A stretch of 64,000 bases of DNA from CALOCY01 sp942491975 (GTDB taxonomy: Bacteria > Bacteroidota > Bacteroidia > Bacteroidales > Prolixibacteraceae): assembly GCA_942491975.1 (NCBI GenBank), contig CALOCY010000004.1:1426001-1490000 (forward strand), written 5' to 3'. Below, in pieces: positions 33,901-41,823 of the stretch. Positions within the stretch are counted from its first letter, which is position 1. Each line of letters begins with the position of its first letter. The position numbers and the translations under genes are program-made. Below the pieces are notes generated by a model that made no database searches, had not been told where the DNA came from, and worked only from the letters and a program-made list of their open reading frames with translations.

Positions 33901-36389
33901 GGTGATTGGCCGGTCATTACCGCTAAAGCTCCTGTAATGCTACCTCCGTCAAGTTGATTATAGACATTGACTGTAGTTTGGGTATATTTGTTGACCCCGC
34001 CTGAGCTTACACGTACCCGGTAGTCACGTGTTTGGGTCAAGTTATCCGGTTCACTATAACTGGTTGCCGTATCTCCCTGTATAGTTGTCCACGTAGAAGT
34101 ACCTTCATTGCGGTAATACCACTGGTAGGTGTAGCTGCCGGTGCCTCCGCTGGGTGAAGTAATAAACGTAATCGCGGCAGGTTGTGTATTATAACAGATG
34201 CCTTGTGGTTCGCTCAATACTCCGGCGTTGAACAGTTCACGTACATGAACAGTCGAGGGTGCGGTGTAGAAGGTACATCCATCCACCTGTACCTCCAGTA
34301 TATAGTGCCGGGTTTGGGTAAGTTGTGATGGCTGGTAATAACTGTTGTGTGCCAATGAGATGGGTGTGGCATTACTCAGATTAGGCACACCGTACATATC
34401 AGTCATAATAGCTGTAGATGACTGATACCATTGGTAATCGGCATCGGCAATAGGCGTTTGCAATGCAATTTGAGACGGAGTACTGTTATAATTAATGGTT
34501 TGGGAATAATCATTGAGTGCCAACTGGCCGCTGTAATCCCTTACCGTTACTTTAACCGAACCGGTGTATTTTTCACCGCACTGCCCGGAAATGGCCTTGC
34601 GCCGGAAGTAGCGGGTTGATGTCACAATGCCCGGGCTGTAGCTCGAACTATTTGTGTTGCTTATATCGTACCAGGTAGAGTTGTTGGTTGAGTATTGCCA
34701 TTGGTAATCAATACCGCTACATCCTGAAGCTGAAGAGCTGTTGTTCAGTCTTGAGGCTTCTTCGCCCAAACAGATAGTTTGGGCACCGCTAATGCTACCT
34801 GCATTGAGCACCAACCCTGCACGGCTGATGGAGACCGTTGCTGTTTTTCCCCCTCCGCTAACGGTAACCGTCCCGCTTGATGAAGAGGTAGAGGTGGCAG
34901 GGTCACACGTTATAGTCACGGTTTTATTGCCCGAACCACTGTATGAAGAACGATCTATCCAACTTTTATTGTCGGAGATGCTATACGAGGTGTTGGAGGT
35001 GATTGAAAATGTTTTACTTCCCCCACTGCTGGGAAAATCCAAACTTGAAGGGGTGACACTAAGGTTTACCGGTGCCCCGCTACGTTCGATATCAACCGTT
35101 TTGGTAATCCCGCTGCCACTTACGGTAACCGTCCCGCTGTCGTCTGAGGTAGAGGTCGTAGAAGTGACGGTTACTGTAACCGTCTTATTGTCCGATCCAC
35201 TACTCGATGAACGTAAAATCCAACTTTTATTATCAGAAATGGTATAGGAAGTGTTGGACGAAATGCTGAATGTTTTGCTGCCCCCGTTGTGGTCATAACT
35301 GAGGCTTGTGGGTGTAACATTGATATAGGCCGGTGCACCGCTACGGTTTACCGTTACGGTTTCGGTAATGCCTCCGCCACTCAGGGTAATGGTCCCGCTT
35401 TCATCTGAGGTAGAAGTGGTAGAGTTGCACGTAACAGTGATTGTTTTGTTGCCCGATCCACTACTGGACGAACACGAAAGCCAATTTTTATTGTCGGAAA
35501 TGCTATACGAAGTATTCGAGGAGATAAACAGTGTTTTGCTCCCTCCACTGCTGGTAAAGCTCATTGGTGAAGGGGCATCAATGTATTTGGCTGCCCCACT
35601 ACGGCTGACCGAGATGGTACGGGTAATGCCATCGCCACTAACAGTAATAGTGCCGCTTGACGATGAGGTGGAAGTGGTAGAGTTGCACGTAACGGTGACT
35701 GTTTTATTACCTGATCCGCTGCTCGAAGAACACGACAACCAACTGGCATTGTCAGAGATGGTATACGAAGTGTTAGAGGTAATGGTAAATGAACTGCTGC
35801 CCCCACTGCTGGTAAAGCTCATGCTCGATTTATCAAGTGTAAGCGATGCGGGAGGGGCAGCGCCGTCTTGGGTAACTGTTATGGAAAGGTCATCAAAGGT
35901 AACAGGTGGGAATATAGCTTCTGTCGATACTGTCCCTATATCTGTGGAGGTTGAAGCCCCTACCAGTGTCAAAGAGTCCATAGGTATAGCTACACCATTT
36001 GAATCGACAGGCACACTTTCTATAGTAAAATCTCTTGATGGCTCATTTATTGGATCACTGACACTACGGCCATCAACAAAAAAAGTAACATTACTGTTAC
36101 GTGCGCTAGTGCTGCTATTGGGAGAAGCAGTAATACGAAATTTTGTGGATGAGAGTTTGGTAACAGTGAGCCATGGCGGGTACATCCCTATTTGTGCTTC
36201 ACATGAGCTGCTGGTGGTATATACGTAAACGTATTTACTGCCTCCTGAAGCTGAGAAGGAAAGCGAGCTGGGTGAAGCATGGCTAACATCACATTGCCCG
36301 CTACTGATAAACGGGACAAACGATAAGATCATAAACAGGAATGAACCTATGACCGTGTGTTGGATATATGATAGTGTTTGTGTTTTCAT
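27933..36389 (-). CDS. Giant secreted BACON/Ig/RHS protein with C-terminal M23 peptidase
   Basis: 2818 residues, among the largest genes here. Order: signal peptide (1-32), BACON-like domains (about 33-525, the last four nearly identical), about ten Ig/PKD-like repeats with YQW and TYRR signatures (about 530-1600), YD/RHS repeats (about 1680-2560), the RHS core hallmark with YDYGARMYDPTIGRW and RIDPDGM (about 2550-2612), then a LytM/M23 metallopeptidase (about 2650-2785). Metal ligands are visible: NHKGID (His about 2674, Asp about 2678) and HAHYE (His about 2767). RHS proteins encapsulate and release a C-terminal toxin, and M23 domains cut peptidoglycan cross-links. The domain order suggests a polymorphic toxin or adhesin. 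The partner genes at 36424 and 39309 are upstream in the same direction. Confidence 0.88.
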   Translation of the reverse strand: MKTQTLSYIQHTVIGSFLFMILSFVPFISSGQCDVSHASPSSLSFSASGGSKYVYVYTTSSSCEAQIGMYPPWLTVTKLSSTKFRITASPNSSTSARNSNVTFFVDGRSVSDPINEPSRDFTIESVPVDSNGVAIPMDSLTLVGASTSTDIGTVSTEAIFPPVTFDDLSITVTQDGAAPPASLTLDKSSMSFTSSGGSSSFTITSNTSYTISDNASWLSCSSSSGSGNKTVTVTCNSTTSTSSSSGTITVSGDGITRTISVSRSGAAKYIDAPSPMSFTSSGGSKTLFISSNTSYSISDNKNWLSCSSSSGSGNKTITVTCNSTTSTSDESGTITLSGGGITETVTVNRSGAPAYINVTPTSLSYDHNGGSKTFSISSNTSYTISDNKSWILRSSSSGSDNKTVTVTVTSTTSTSDDSGTVTVSGSGITKTVDIERSGAPVNLSVTPSSLDFPSSGGSKTFSITSNTSYSISDNKSWIDRSSYSGSGNKTVTITCDPATSTSSSSGTVTVSGGGKTATVSISRAGLVLNAGSISGAQTICLGEEASRLNNSSSASGCSGIDYQWQYSTNNSTWYDISNTNSSSYSPGIVTSTRYFRRKAISGQCGEKYTGSVKVTVRDYSGQLALNDYSQTINYNSTPSQIALQTPIADADYQWYQSSTAIMTDMYGVPNLSNATPISLAHNSYYQPSQLTQTRHYILEVQVDGCTFYTAPSTVHVRELFNAGVLSEPQGICYNTQPAAITFITSPSGGTGSYTYQWYYRNEGTSTWTTIQGDTATSYSEPDNLTQTRDYRVRVSSGGVNKYTQTTVNVYNQLDGGSITGALAVMTGQSPGMLTSTNSASGGSYSHTYQWEQKIGTGAWQTISGATDATYTPGTLTTATSFRRKVTDSQCGSAYSNTHDITVNYPSIPADGINVSATGGTIVEGDAVTLSVNGGSLGANGQWKWYSGSCGNTYIGEGNSIEVSPATTTSYYVRAEGEPGGTTDCASCVVNVINTPSVQGGGTICWGETTTIYCTDQASVQYTLYKNGAAQGSASSTPSWNVDEEGNYTIKGTLNGVTANMNSSKNVAFAAINPDWLTLDRPSQSIDYNKNPLPISFESPYPQECDYQWYESTSPARVNHTTNIPDMDGFVEIENARSSSYSPPKLTQSRYYIVKVSYGGCNYWTTADVYVYPELDVPALPVQRICYNTTPATFTFSEPVSGGRGSSSYTYQWYYRADDEVIWTSIPGATSSSYTELAALTENRGYRVEVTSGTVTKSTQTMVFVYSQLSDGGTITASVTTIDEGLLPGEITSTVNPIGGSGKNRYQWFSKTNNSTWQAISGADELIYTPEALTDTTSYYREVTDTICNTSLNSNEVTINVIKTLEGGQISCIDTNIDNGETPASIISEVDITGGDGNYTITWEQHVPTDAAGIWTPIDGEAGVNYQPAALVQTTTYRRKVEDGLGHTAYSNELTINVSLYGGDIACMDQLIDPETTPSLITSTADASGGAGGYTYEWQQRMPTDPQGQWFTLPGEANTTCQVAALETTTYYFRKVTDLDGATATSDTLKIQVKLLAGAIACADSIIDPGIIPQEITDSISPQGGAGGYAYWWETKLPSDETWTVIENETSLTYQAIEGLTETTLFRRGVSDVELDTAYTEALMIIVDGSLVPPVALNYTGATLKVHKGKLSADALWHWYDEGDNLLDAEMLGEYTVPSLNRSKRYRVRAEWDVKDEEDVIIGRKSTYQVSRNIQRKENINLDDNRNYILTYTPEKGVDDIADIEYLEDQGAVVQYFDGLGRATQTVAVGNSYYFNDMVAQVTYDDYGRQDKQHLPFTTGGNGAYVEGWESQLGNFYNGQNGIVDHNKQKYTQTVYEASPLNRVEQVINPDGDAITYTYGTNTSNDNVTLWKVDANGDCITSGDYLPGTLHKTTVTDEVGNETIEYKDLLGRVVRKTAKGDSSTGDDAHTYYVYDDFGLLRYVLPPKAVKAISGNITKDNAIVKGLCYYYQYDHRKRMIVKQLPGAEPVYMVYDARDRLVLVQDGETRRKNSYKWMYTMYEELNRPVETGWVTAPTTDSTQIRTDFSTIADLENTTDLPLGYTDTEMLTKTYYDEYKTSSSLSGVNNKVKGQVTRTLTKLLNGSNNTITTDFFYDDKYRTLQTVVTGAPINQVITNQYDFTGKVTQSEEQYTGEVDKTITKHYTYDHGGRLEKVEQEIDGDAHNGQVILADMDYNELGQLTQKRMHCANDTSYVQYIDYAYNIQGWLKQMNNPDDSANMYQLYAQALDYYNNGNISAMQWANMQWFDVDSDNDSIVPGNRRQYGFEYDAFNRLTDANYSEFGYADGMAVSTGADFTVNGIKYDLNGNIEALHRKGNTNGASNPVVNYGMIDQLTYTYANNSNKLNSVTDAATDVLHNKHFATNGITDNDYVYDDNGNMTVDPYKKLDVAYNHLNLPESVEVGDKDAISYLYDAAGVKHQKTGATTTYYGGSVLKDTEKVIIHTGEGRVVKGDDGSWEYQYHLKDHLGNTRITFAADSAKVKLKDVNHYYPFGLEYSLNDLHEQTEGVAQKFKYNGKELQNDFNLDWYDYGARMYDPTIGRWHVIDPLAELSRRFTPYHYASNNPICRIDPDGMKDIKVEDDEKKKYEYHQQKQASNERNEQIKDDKVTISPVANPVISSEFGPREAPINGASTNHKGIDIVQENPKDNSGTPVVAPKNGKVIAIKSKSDGNGAGNRIHIKANTGEVHSVFHMNDSQFGTGLKAGQTVSRGQQLGQMGNTGNSGGAHAHYEIRNKLGGTAQNPRVANSGLTNAPTTAQARAPRPPAGTVTTPFMSYRVDF
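34815..35850 (-). repeat. Four tandem BACON-domain repeats of about 258 bp
   Basis: Within the RHS gene, four consecutive units of about 86 codons are near-identical, with SNTSYSISDNKSWI, SGSGNKTVTVTCNSTTSTS and SGTVTVSG recurring in each. High DNA identity between units suggests recent duplication or gene conversion, and copy number may vary between strains. Overlapping long plus-strand frames here are by-products of the repeat composition. Confidence 0.75.
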
Positions 36390-36423
36390 TTTTTACTGTT
36401 TTTTAAAATTGTGGGATTGCTCA

Positions 36424-39228
36424 TTAGTTAGTTTGACCTGCATAGTGGTATACATTTTTCTTCAATATTTTACCGTTATGGTCTTTCACGTATTCCAACC
36501 GGCCAAAAGCGTCGTATTCGTAATAGGTAGTGTAGCCGTTGGCATCGGTCTGGGAGGTCATGCCTACCAGAGGCTTATAGGTGTAAGCTGTAAAGAGTTT
36601 ATCCTGCATGTTAGCGTGTGCCTTAAAGTTGTTAATAAAAGTTTTCCAAGCCTGCTGTTGTGCAGAGGTAGTCATGTTGCCAATAGCATCCAACAGCTCC
36701 TTAATAGTAGCATAACTATCTAAAGAAGCATTTACTGCTGTTTCCAACTGTGCGTAGGTGATGTTTTCTGCTTTAAGGATGGGATATTGATCGTTATATC
36801 CCCAGACATATACCCTATTAATGTTATCGTCCGGTGCAACTTTATACAGATTATTTGTTGTTTGATCATATGCATAAGTCATTTTATGGGAAAACGTGTG
36901 AGGATTGGTTGGTGAAAATAAAATATCCGTTTCACCAGATTCAAATTTATATATATCAGTTGGTTGACCACAACCGTTATATTTAACCTGGGTACCGGAA
37001 ATTAACTTTTCCTGCTGTTCCTCCTGTAAATATGTTCTGGTATCAATAGGGAGGCCAATCATGTGACCGGCTTCCATGGTATCCATCCATGGCACACCTG
37101 ATAATTCATAATCAGTCACATATTTAGTGCTTTGCACTTTTTTCTTTTCACCTGATGTGGAGGTGGTTATTTTGGAAACAAGCGTGTTTTCATTGTACTC
37201 AAAATCCGCCTCTGCATACACAGAGTCAACCTGATTGTTATTATAAAAATAATCAATGGTAATCTCCTTTGTTTTTAAGAATGGTTGACTTGAATACCAA
37301 AGTGGCGTAAGTTTTTGATAGTGGGTTGTGGGGTCAGGACATTGATAGGTCAAAGAGCAAAAATTATTATTTTCACAATCCTCATAAAGGCCTGTAAACA
37401 CATACGAGTCGGCAAGGGTGTATCCTATGCTATCTAATACTATTCGATGAGTCTCATATTTGAAAACTGATTTTCTAAGCTTAACACTGTCTTTATCGAA
37501 ATATTCACGGCTTGTTAAAACCGGCTTAGTATTGAAATTATCCTTATAATTGAAAAATTTCTCTTTTATGGAAAAAACCCCTTCATTACCCACATTTTTT
37601 ATGGTGACATCGGTATAACAAAATCCATTGAAAAACTGAAGGCTTGTCTGAAGGCTCTGCATTGGGCTTGATGTAAATCTATAAATAGAGTATGCTCGTG
37701 TGGGGATTCCCCCTACCATAGTTGTAAAATGAAGAGCGTACTTTCCCGGTTTGTGAATATCGCTTCCGGCTAATCCATGATACTCATATTCATTCTTTTT
37801 TACAAGCGTACCATCAGCATCAAAATGCTCAACCATTTCAGCACGGACACCGGGGGCATAAAGAGTATCAGTAGAAATAATATTTTTGTTGGCCGCATAA
37901 GTGTATTTTACTTTACCCCCGGTTGGGAAAATCATTTCCGTTAGTAAACCGCGTTTAACTTTGTTTTCATCAATTTCCCTATTGGCTGGAGGGTAAGTAA
38001 ACCCATTCTTCAAACTACCTCGATTTATCGGGATCATGTGAAAAACTGTATTACTGTTAAAATAACCAAATATATCCCGCTTATAGCTTCCGTATGGTTC
38101 CAAAGAGCTACCATTATAGTTAAATTCGTATTTCTTTTTATTGATTTCACTACCATCACCAATAAATTCTATTCCCGTCAATTTCAACCGGGGATCGCCC
38201 GGATATTTATCATGGATCAACTTTACAGTCAATAATGTGTCATTTTTCTCCAAATCGGAAACCACAATTTCTTTCAGCTTCATCTGCATAATGGACAAAT
38301 CCAAATCTTCCTCGTATTCAAAGCTAATTTTTTGATTTCGGGTTACTATTTCATCTAAAAGTATTGTAGAGTAGGTGGTAACATTAGAGCTTCCATAAAG
38401 CCCTGCATTAGGGTATGGAATTAATGAATGTGGCGTGTTTATTGTATTTGTATAAGACGAAAAGATGCCCTCACCCCCCACACTGTATTTGTATGGTTCA
38501 TATTTAAAAATAACCGAATCATTGGCTGGGGTAACAATCTTACTTATACGCCAGCTGGTAACTCCTGTTGCATCTCGCTGAATTTGCTTACTAATAGATC
38601 GTGTAGACTCACAATCTTCAAAAAAATAGGTGTTGCCACGTTCATCCCTGGCTATAAATTTCATACCCTCAACATAAGATGATGGCTTAATTTTAACTTC
38701 GTCAAGCAGTGTTTTTAGTAATGTGCTGTCTTTGTCGAAGAAAAAATTTCCCTGTTTATTTAGAAAACTATAGGAGAAAATATCAGGAGCCGGGTCTTTA
38801 TCATCAGTATAAAAACCTTTAAGTACATCATCCATACAAGATTCCAAATATTTTTTTTTCAATTTAAACCAACCATCACGTTCATCGGGAAGGCCAAGTA
38901 TATTGCGGGAAATCATACCCCCGGCATTAAGTGTCCATTTTAATCCCACCGGGGTAGCAATATCATCGACTTTTATACCTGAGGCATGGTATGAAAGGGA
39001 TATGGGGATATCCAGTCCTTTCATTTTTATGGTATAAACCGGGATAGAAATATCCGGCACCCCTGTTGCCGAACTTACCGGGGCATTGATGTATTGGTCC
39101 AATGCTGCTGCTTCAGGGCTTTTAGGAATAACCTGAAGAGGCTTGTCGTAAACATCTTGAGCAAAAACTATATTTGAAAATAAAAGAATAGCTATTGCAA
39201 TAAATAGTAGTGTTTTTTTGATTTTCAT
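36424..39228 (-). CDS. Secreted YD-repeat (RHS-associated) protein
   Basis: 934 residues from the ATG at 39228, which starts the signal peptide MKIKKTLLFIAIAILLFSNI; an upstream Met would add 20 residues before it. The N-terminal region (SATGVPDISIPVYTIKMKGL, then ISLSYHASGIKVDDIATPVG and LKWTLNAGGMISR) is the conserved entry domain of Bacteroidota RHS partner proteins. The C-terminus ends in a single YD repeat (YEYDAFGRLEYVKDHNG). It has no toxin tip. It is immediately upstream of the giant RHS gene (34-bp gap), and the pair probably works together. Confidence 0.8.
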   Translation of the reverse strand: MKIKKTLLFIAIAILLFSNIVFAQDVYDKPLQVIPKSPEAAALDQYINAPVSSATGVPDISIPVYTIKMKGLDIPISLSYHASGIKVDDIATPVGLKWTLNAGGMISRNILGLPDERDGWFKLKKKYLESCMDDVLKGFYTDDKDPAPDIFSYSFLNKQGNFFFDKDSTLLKTLLDEVKIKPSSYVEGMKFIARDERGNTYFFEDCESTRSISKQIQRDATGVTSWRISKIVTPANDSVIFKYEPYKYSVGGEGIFSSYTNTINTPHSLIPYPNAGLYGSSNVTTYSTILLDEIVTRNQKISFEYEEDLDLSIMQMKLKEIVVSDLEKNDTLLTVKLIHDKYPGDPRLKLTGIEFIGDGSEINKKKYEFNYNGSSLEPYGSYKRDIFGYFNSNTVFHMIPINRGSLKNGFTYPPANREIDENKVKRGLLTEMIFPTGGKVKYTYAANKNIISTDTLYAPGVRAEMVEHFDADGTLVKKNEYEYHGLAGSDIHKPGKYALHFTTMVGGIPTRAYSIYRFTSSPMQSLQTSLQFFNGFCYTDVTIKNVGNEGVFSIKEKFFNYKDNFNTKPVLTSREYFDKDSVKLRKSVFKYETHRIVLDSIGYTLADSYVFTGLYEDCENNNFCSLTYQCPDPTTHYQKLTPLWYSSQPFLKTKEITIDYFYNNNQVDSVYAEADFEYNENTLVSKITTSTSGEKKKVQSTKYVTDYELSGVPWMDTMEAGHMIGLPIDTRTYLQEEQQEKLISGTQVKYNGCGQPTDIYKFESGETDILFSPTNPHTFSHKMTYAYDQTTNNLYKVAPDDNINRVYVWGYNDQYPILKAENITYAQLETAVNASLDSYATIKELLDAIGNMTTSAQQQAWKTFINNFKAHANMQDKLFTAYTYKPLVGMTSQTDANGYTTYYEYDAFGRLEYVKDHNGKILKKNVYHYAGQTN

Positions 39229-39308
39229 ACGTAATATATATTTTAGTAAATTATTGATTTTCAATCTATTTAGATTTTCAGATTTCAAGATTGTTAGACA
39301 ATTAGATT

Positions 39309-39971
39309 TTATTGAACCTCATCCTGGCTCCCGCTTTGCGGGACAGGACTCTCTCCTGAGAGGAGAGGGAGTAGTTCATCGGAGTCAAGGTCTTTGGTTT
39401 TTTTTTCTTTTCGCTTTTTCTTTTCAGGGTATTTTTCTACAATGTGTTGTTTTTTAAGCTCTCCCTTTTTGTAGCGTGACACTAGGATACAAGAGTCTTG
39501 TATCACAGTGCTTTGACCATCTAATTGATGGTGGACATAGTGTTGGGTGGTGTTAAGCACACCATTTTTATATAGGTGCGTTTCACCGTGTTTTTGCCCG
39601 TTTTTCCATGTTTCTACGCTTTCGAGGTTGCCGGCAAAATCCCATTTTTTCCAAATGCCGTGTTTGCTCCCCAACTGGAAATACCCCTTTTCGCACAGCC
39701 GGTTGTTGCGGTCAAATTTTTCGTAACTACCGTGCAGCAATAGCCCGGAGTAACCCCCTTTGTTGCTGTGCAGGGCATGTTTCCAGTACCAGTGGTAGGT
39801 GATTTTGCTTTCACATGGCCGGTCAATGGCTTCTACCAACGTGTTGATTTTATACACATAGCCCTCTTTTTCGAGGCTTATCGCGTTGGTTAGCCGTTCT
39901 TTTTCGTTCACCTTTCCGGTGGCTGTTAAAGCCAGTACCGTGCCAATGAATATTAGTGTTGCTGTTTTCAT
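39309..39971 (-). CDS. MORN-variant (YwqK-like) exported protein
   Basis: 220 residues from the ATG at 39971, which starts the signal sequence MKTATLIFIGTVLALTATG. The central part has repeated YxKxGxx motifs of the MORN_2/YwqK type (RLCEKGYFQLGSKHGIWKKW, then ESVETWKNGQKHGETHLYKN). The C-terminus is Lys-rich, then acidic. YwqK-like proteins are annotated as antitoxins beside polymorphic toxins, which fits the RHS neighbours, but MORN repeats also serve other roles. Confidence 0.65.
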   Translation of the reverse strand: MKTATLIFIGTVLALTATGKVNEKERLTNAISLEKEGYVYKINTLVEAIDRPCESKITYHWYWKHALHSNKGGYSGLLLHGSYEKFDRNNRLCEKGYFQLGSKHGIWKKWDFAGNLESVETWKNGQKHGETHLYKNGVLNTTQHYVHHQLDGQSTVIQDSCILVSRYKKGELKKQHIVEKYPEKKKRKEKKTKDLDSDELLPLLSGESPVPQSGSQDEVQ

Positions 39972-40126
39972 ATTTTTAGATATTAGATTCAAGAGTCAAG
40001 ATATTTAGACTGCTAGATTTTTAGATTTCAAGACAAAACTTCGGGCTTCCGGCTTCGGACTCCTGACTTCTTTTATTGATTTTTGTTTATTTGTTATTTG
40101 TTTTTTGTTTTTTGTTGAATTGTTTT

Positions 40127-40905
40127 GGCTCTAGACCATTAAAAATTGAATTTTTATAATTATTTGCTGTTGGAACGGGCAATAACTTTTCTAAGTTATT
40201 CTCGTTTCAATAGCATTTCCCATAGTTCTTTTTCCATTCTGCTTTGCGATTTTTTCCATCTCCACTCACACTCTTTCAAATGGTAATCAAAGTATTTTTT
40301 CACCCCATTGAACTTGCTTAACCGTCGTTTGGTAAAGCTCCAAAATGATTCAATGCCATTAATATGTGTTCCTTTACCATCAGAAAAATGTTTGGACTTA
40401 TTGATCCTGATATGTTTGTCATAACCTACATCGACCAATCCACTATACCCCCTCCAACCATCAGTAATAACGATACTTTCAGGTAAAACTTTTCCCAATA
40501 TTAGTGGGCGTAATGTTTCTCGTTTACTATTAGGGACAATTTCAGTATACACACGGCCATCCCGTTCAAATATGCCAAATACTGGTTGCTTCCATGTCCC
40601 CCTTCCTCTTTTTTGCGGCATATTTACCCCACGTAAACGTTTACTTCCAAAGTAAGCTTCATCCAATTCAACAATCCCAAAGAACTTCTCTAAATCTTCA
40701 ATTTGCGATTCATAGATACACTCTCTAAAAAGCAGAAAATATCTATTTATCGTTTTTCTATTTAACCCTAAAATAATACTTGTTTTCGTTGCATCAATGT
40801 CGGCACAAAAACATCGTATCACTTTTTTGATTTTGAAATCACTCAGTTTACTATATTTTACAGCCATTACAGAACAAATTTAACTAATTGTTCTGGTCTT
40901 AAGCC
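40127..40905 (-). mobile_element. IS1595-type insertion sequence, copy 2
   Basis: 779 bp, apparently identical to copy 1 over its whole length (constant offset of 20,803 bp). It has the same inverted ends and a different 7-bp flanking repeat, TTGTTTT. Because each copy has its own target duplication, the two inserted independently and do not form a composite transposon. It lies in repetitive non-coding DNA between the RHS block and the secretion locus. Confidence 0.85.
40196..40867 (-). CDS. IS1595-family transposase, copy 2
   Basis: A 223-residue protein identical to the transposase at 19393-20064, with intact HTH and DDE-type catalytic residues. Identity between copies suggests recent transposition in this lineage. 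Confidence 0.92.
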   Translation of the reverse strand: MAVKYSKLSDFKIKKVIRCFCADIDATKTSIILGLNRKTINRYFLLFRECIYESQIEDLEKFFGIVELDEAYFGSKRLRGVNMPQKRGRGTWKQPVFGIFERDGRVYTEIVPNSKRETLRPLILGKVLPESIVITDGWRGYSGLVDVGYDKHIRINKSKHFSDGKGTHINGIESFWSFTKRRLSKFNGVKKYFDYHLKECEWRWKKSQSRMEKELWEMLLKRE

Positions 40906-40924
40906 TTGTTTTTTGTTTTCACTC

Positions 40925-41320
40925 CTTCAATTCTTCGCTTCTCCACTACTTCACTTCTTTATTTATTGTTTATTTCTGTTAACTCCCGCTAACTTCTGTT
41001 AACTTCTGTTTGTTTGTTGTTTATTCGTTGAGTTGTTTTTTTTCTTCCATTTTCCGGTTTCCTTATTCCGCTATCTTCTGTTTTTCTTCACTTCTGTTAT
41101 TTACAAAACGTTTAAAACCGTTCATTTTCGCCGAATTTCATGCTATCCCTACCGCTGAAGCGGCAGGTTATGTTTCGGACTTCCAGCTTCCGGCCTTCTG
41201 GTTCATATTTTAACGATCATTCCGTTAACTTCGGATAACTTCCACTAACTTCTGTTTCTTCTTCAATTCTTCGCTTCTCCACTACTTCACTTCTTTATTT
41301 ATTGTTTATTTCTGTTAACT
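40925..41320. repeat. Exact 60-bp direct repeat and REP-like element in the 40.9-41.3 kb gap
   Basis: The 60 bp at 40925-40984 recur exactly at 41261-41320. Around them are many degenerate TTAACTTCTG / CTAACTTCYG units. At 41104-41170 lies a REP-like element with ACCGCT-AAGCGG arms and an upstream TTTAAAACCGTTC block, shared with 47316-47383. No gene is seen in this 430-bp gap. Confidence 0.7.
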
Positions 41321-41334
41321 TCTGCTGACTTCCG

Positions 41335-41817
41335 TTATTTCTGTATGACCTTCACTTCCTCCTGATACGCTACTTCTATAGAGTCTTGCCAAAGACGGTG
41401 AATAATAATTTGTTCAATACTGTCTTTTTCAAAGGCAATGTGGCTTCGTCCGTTGATTTCTACAATGCCCGATATTTTTTTCGCACTTTTGATCAACCCT
41501 TTATATTTCACCTGCGGCCATCGCACCCCTTTTTTTGTTTTTTCCTTTTTTTCAAGGGATGTTGCCACCGGTCTAACTATCTTCTTCTTTTGCTTTGTTG
41601 TTTTAAAGAAAGGATCAGGATAATCCAGTTGTGGTGCCGAAAATCCCAATGCTGCATTGGTCGTTACTATAGCTGTTGTAATGGGGTTAGCGGTCATTTC
41701 CACATCTTCCCCGGTGGTGTAGTCGTACACCTTATAAAAAAACGACCCCCATGTAGCTACCACCAGCACCAGCAGCAGTACAATGAATTTCGGGTTATTT
41801 AGTTTTTCGCTCAGCAT
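41335..41817 (-). CDS. GspC/PilP-like inner-membrane T2SS component
   Basis: A 160-residue protein with one N-terminal transmembrane helix (about 11-28, FIVLLLVLVVATWGSFFYKV), a Lys/Thr-rich linker, and a C-terminal beta domain (about 100-160, KYKGLIKSAKKISGIVEING) resembling the homology region of GspC or PilP, which contacts the secretin. It is the last gene of the leftward secretion locus, 6 bp below the Ig-repeat lipoprotein. Family assignment rests on layout and position. Confidence 0.6.
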   Translation of the reverse strand: MLSEKLNNPKFIVLLLVLVVATWGSFFYKVYDYTTGEDVEMTANPITTAIVTTNAALGFSAPQLDYPDPFFKTTKQKKKIVRPVATSLEKKEKTKKGVRWPQVKYKGLIKSAKKISGIVEINGRSHIAFEKDSIEQIIIHRLWQDSIEVAYQEEVKVIQK

Positions 41818-41823
41818 AGTTTT

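Noticed and set aside
34815..35850. CRISPR array
   Set aside because: The repeats are contiguous, in frame and about 258 bp long, encoding protein domains, with no spacers.
34741..36228. Two long plus-strand frames rich in LLPPLL and EVEVVE repeats
   Set aside because: They are the complement of the four near-identical BACON repeats. The repetitive protein simply mirrors the repeat DNA.
19324..40905. Composite transposon bounded by the two IS copies
   Set aside because: Each IS copy has its own distinct 7-bp target duplication, so the copies inserted separately.
41010..41802. Plus-strand frames at 41010-41213 and 41386-41802
   Set aside because: The first is low-complexity T-rich repeat DNA. 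The second is antisense to the GspC-like gene.
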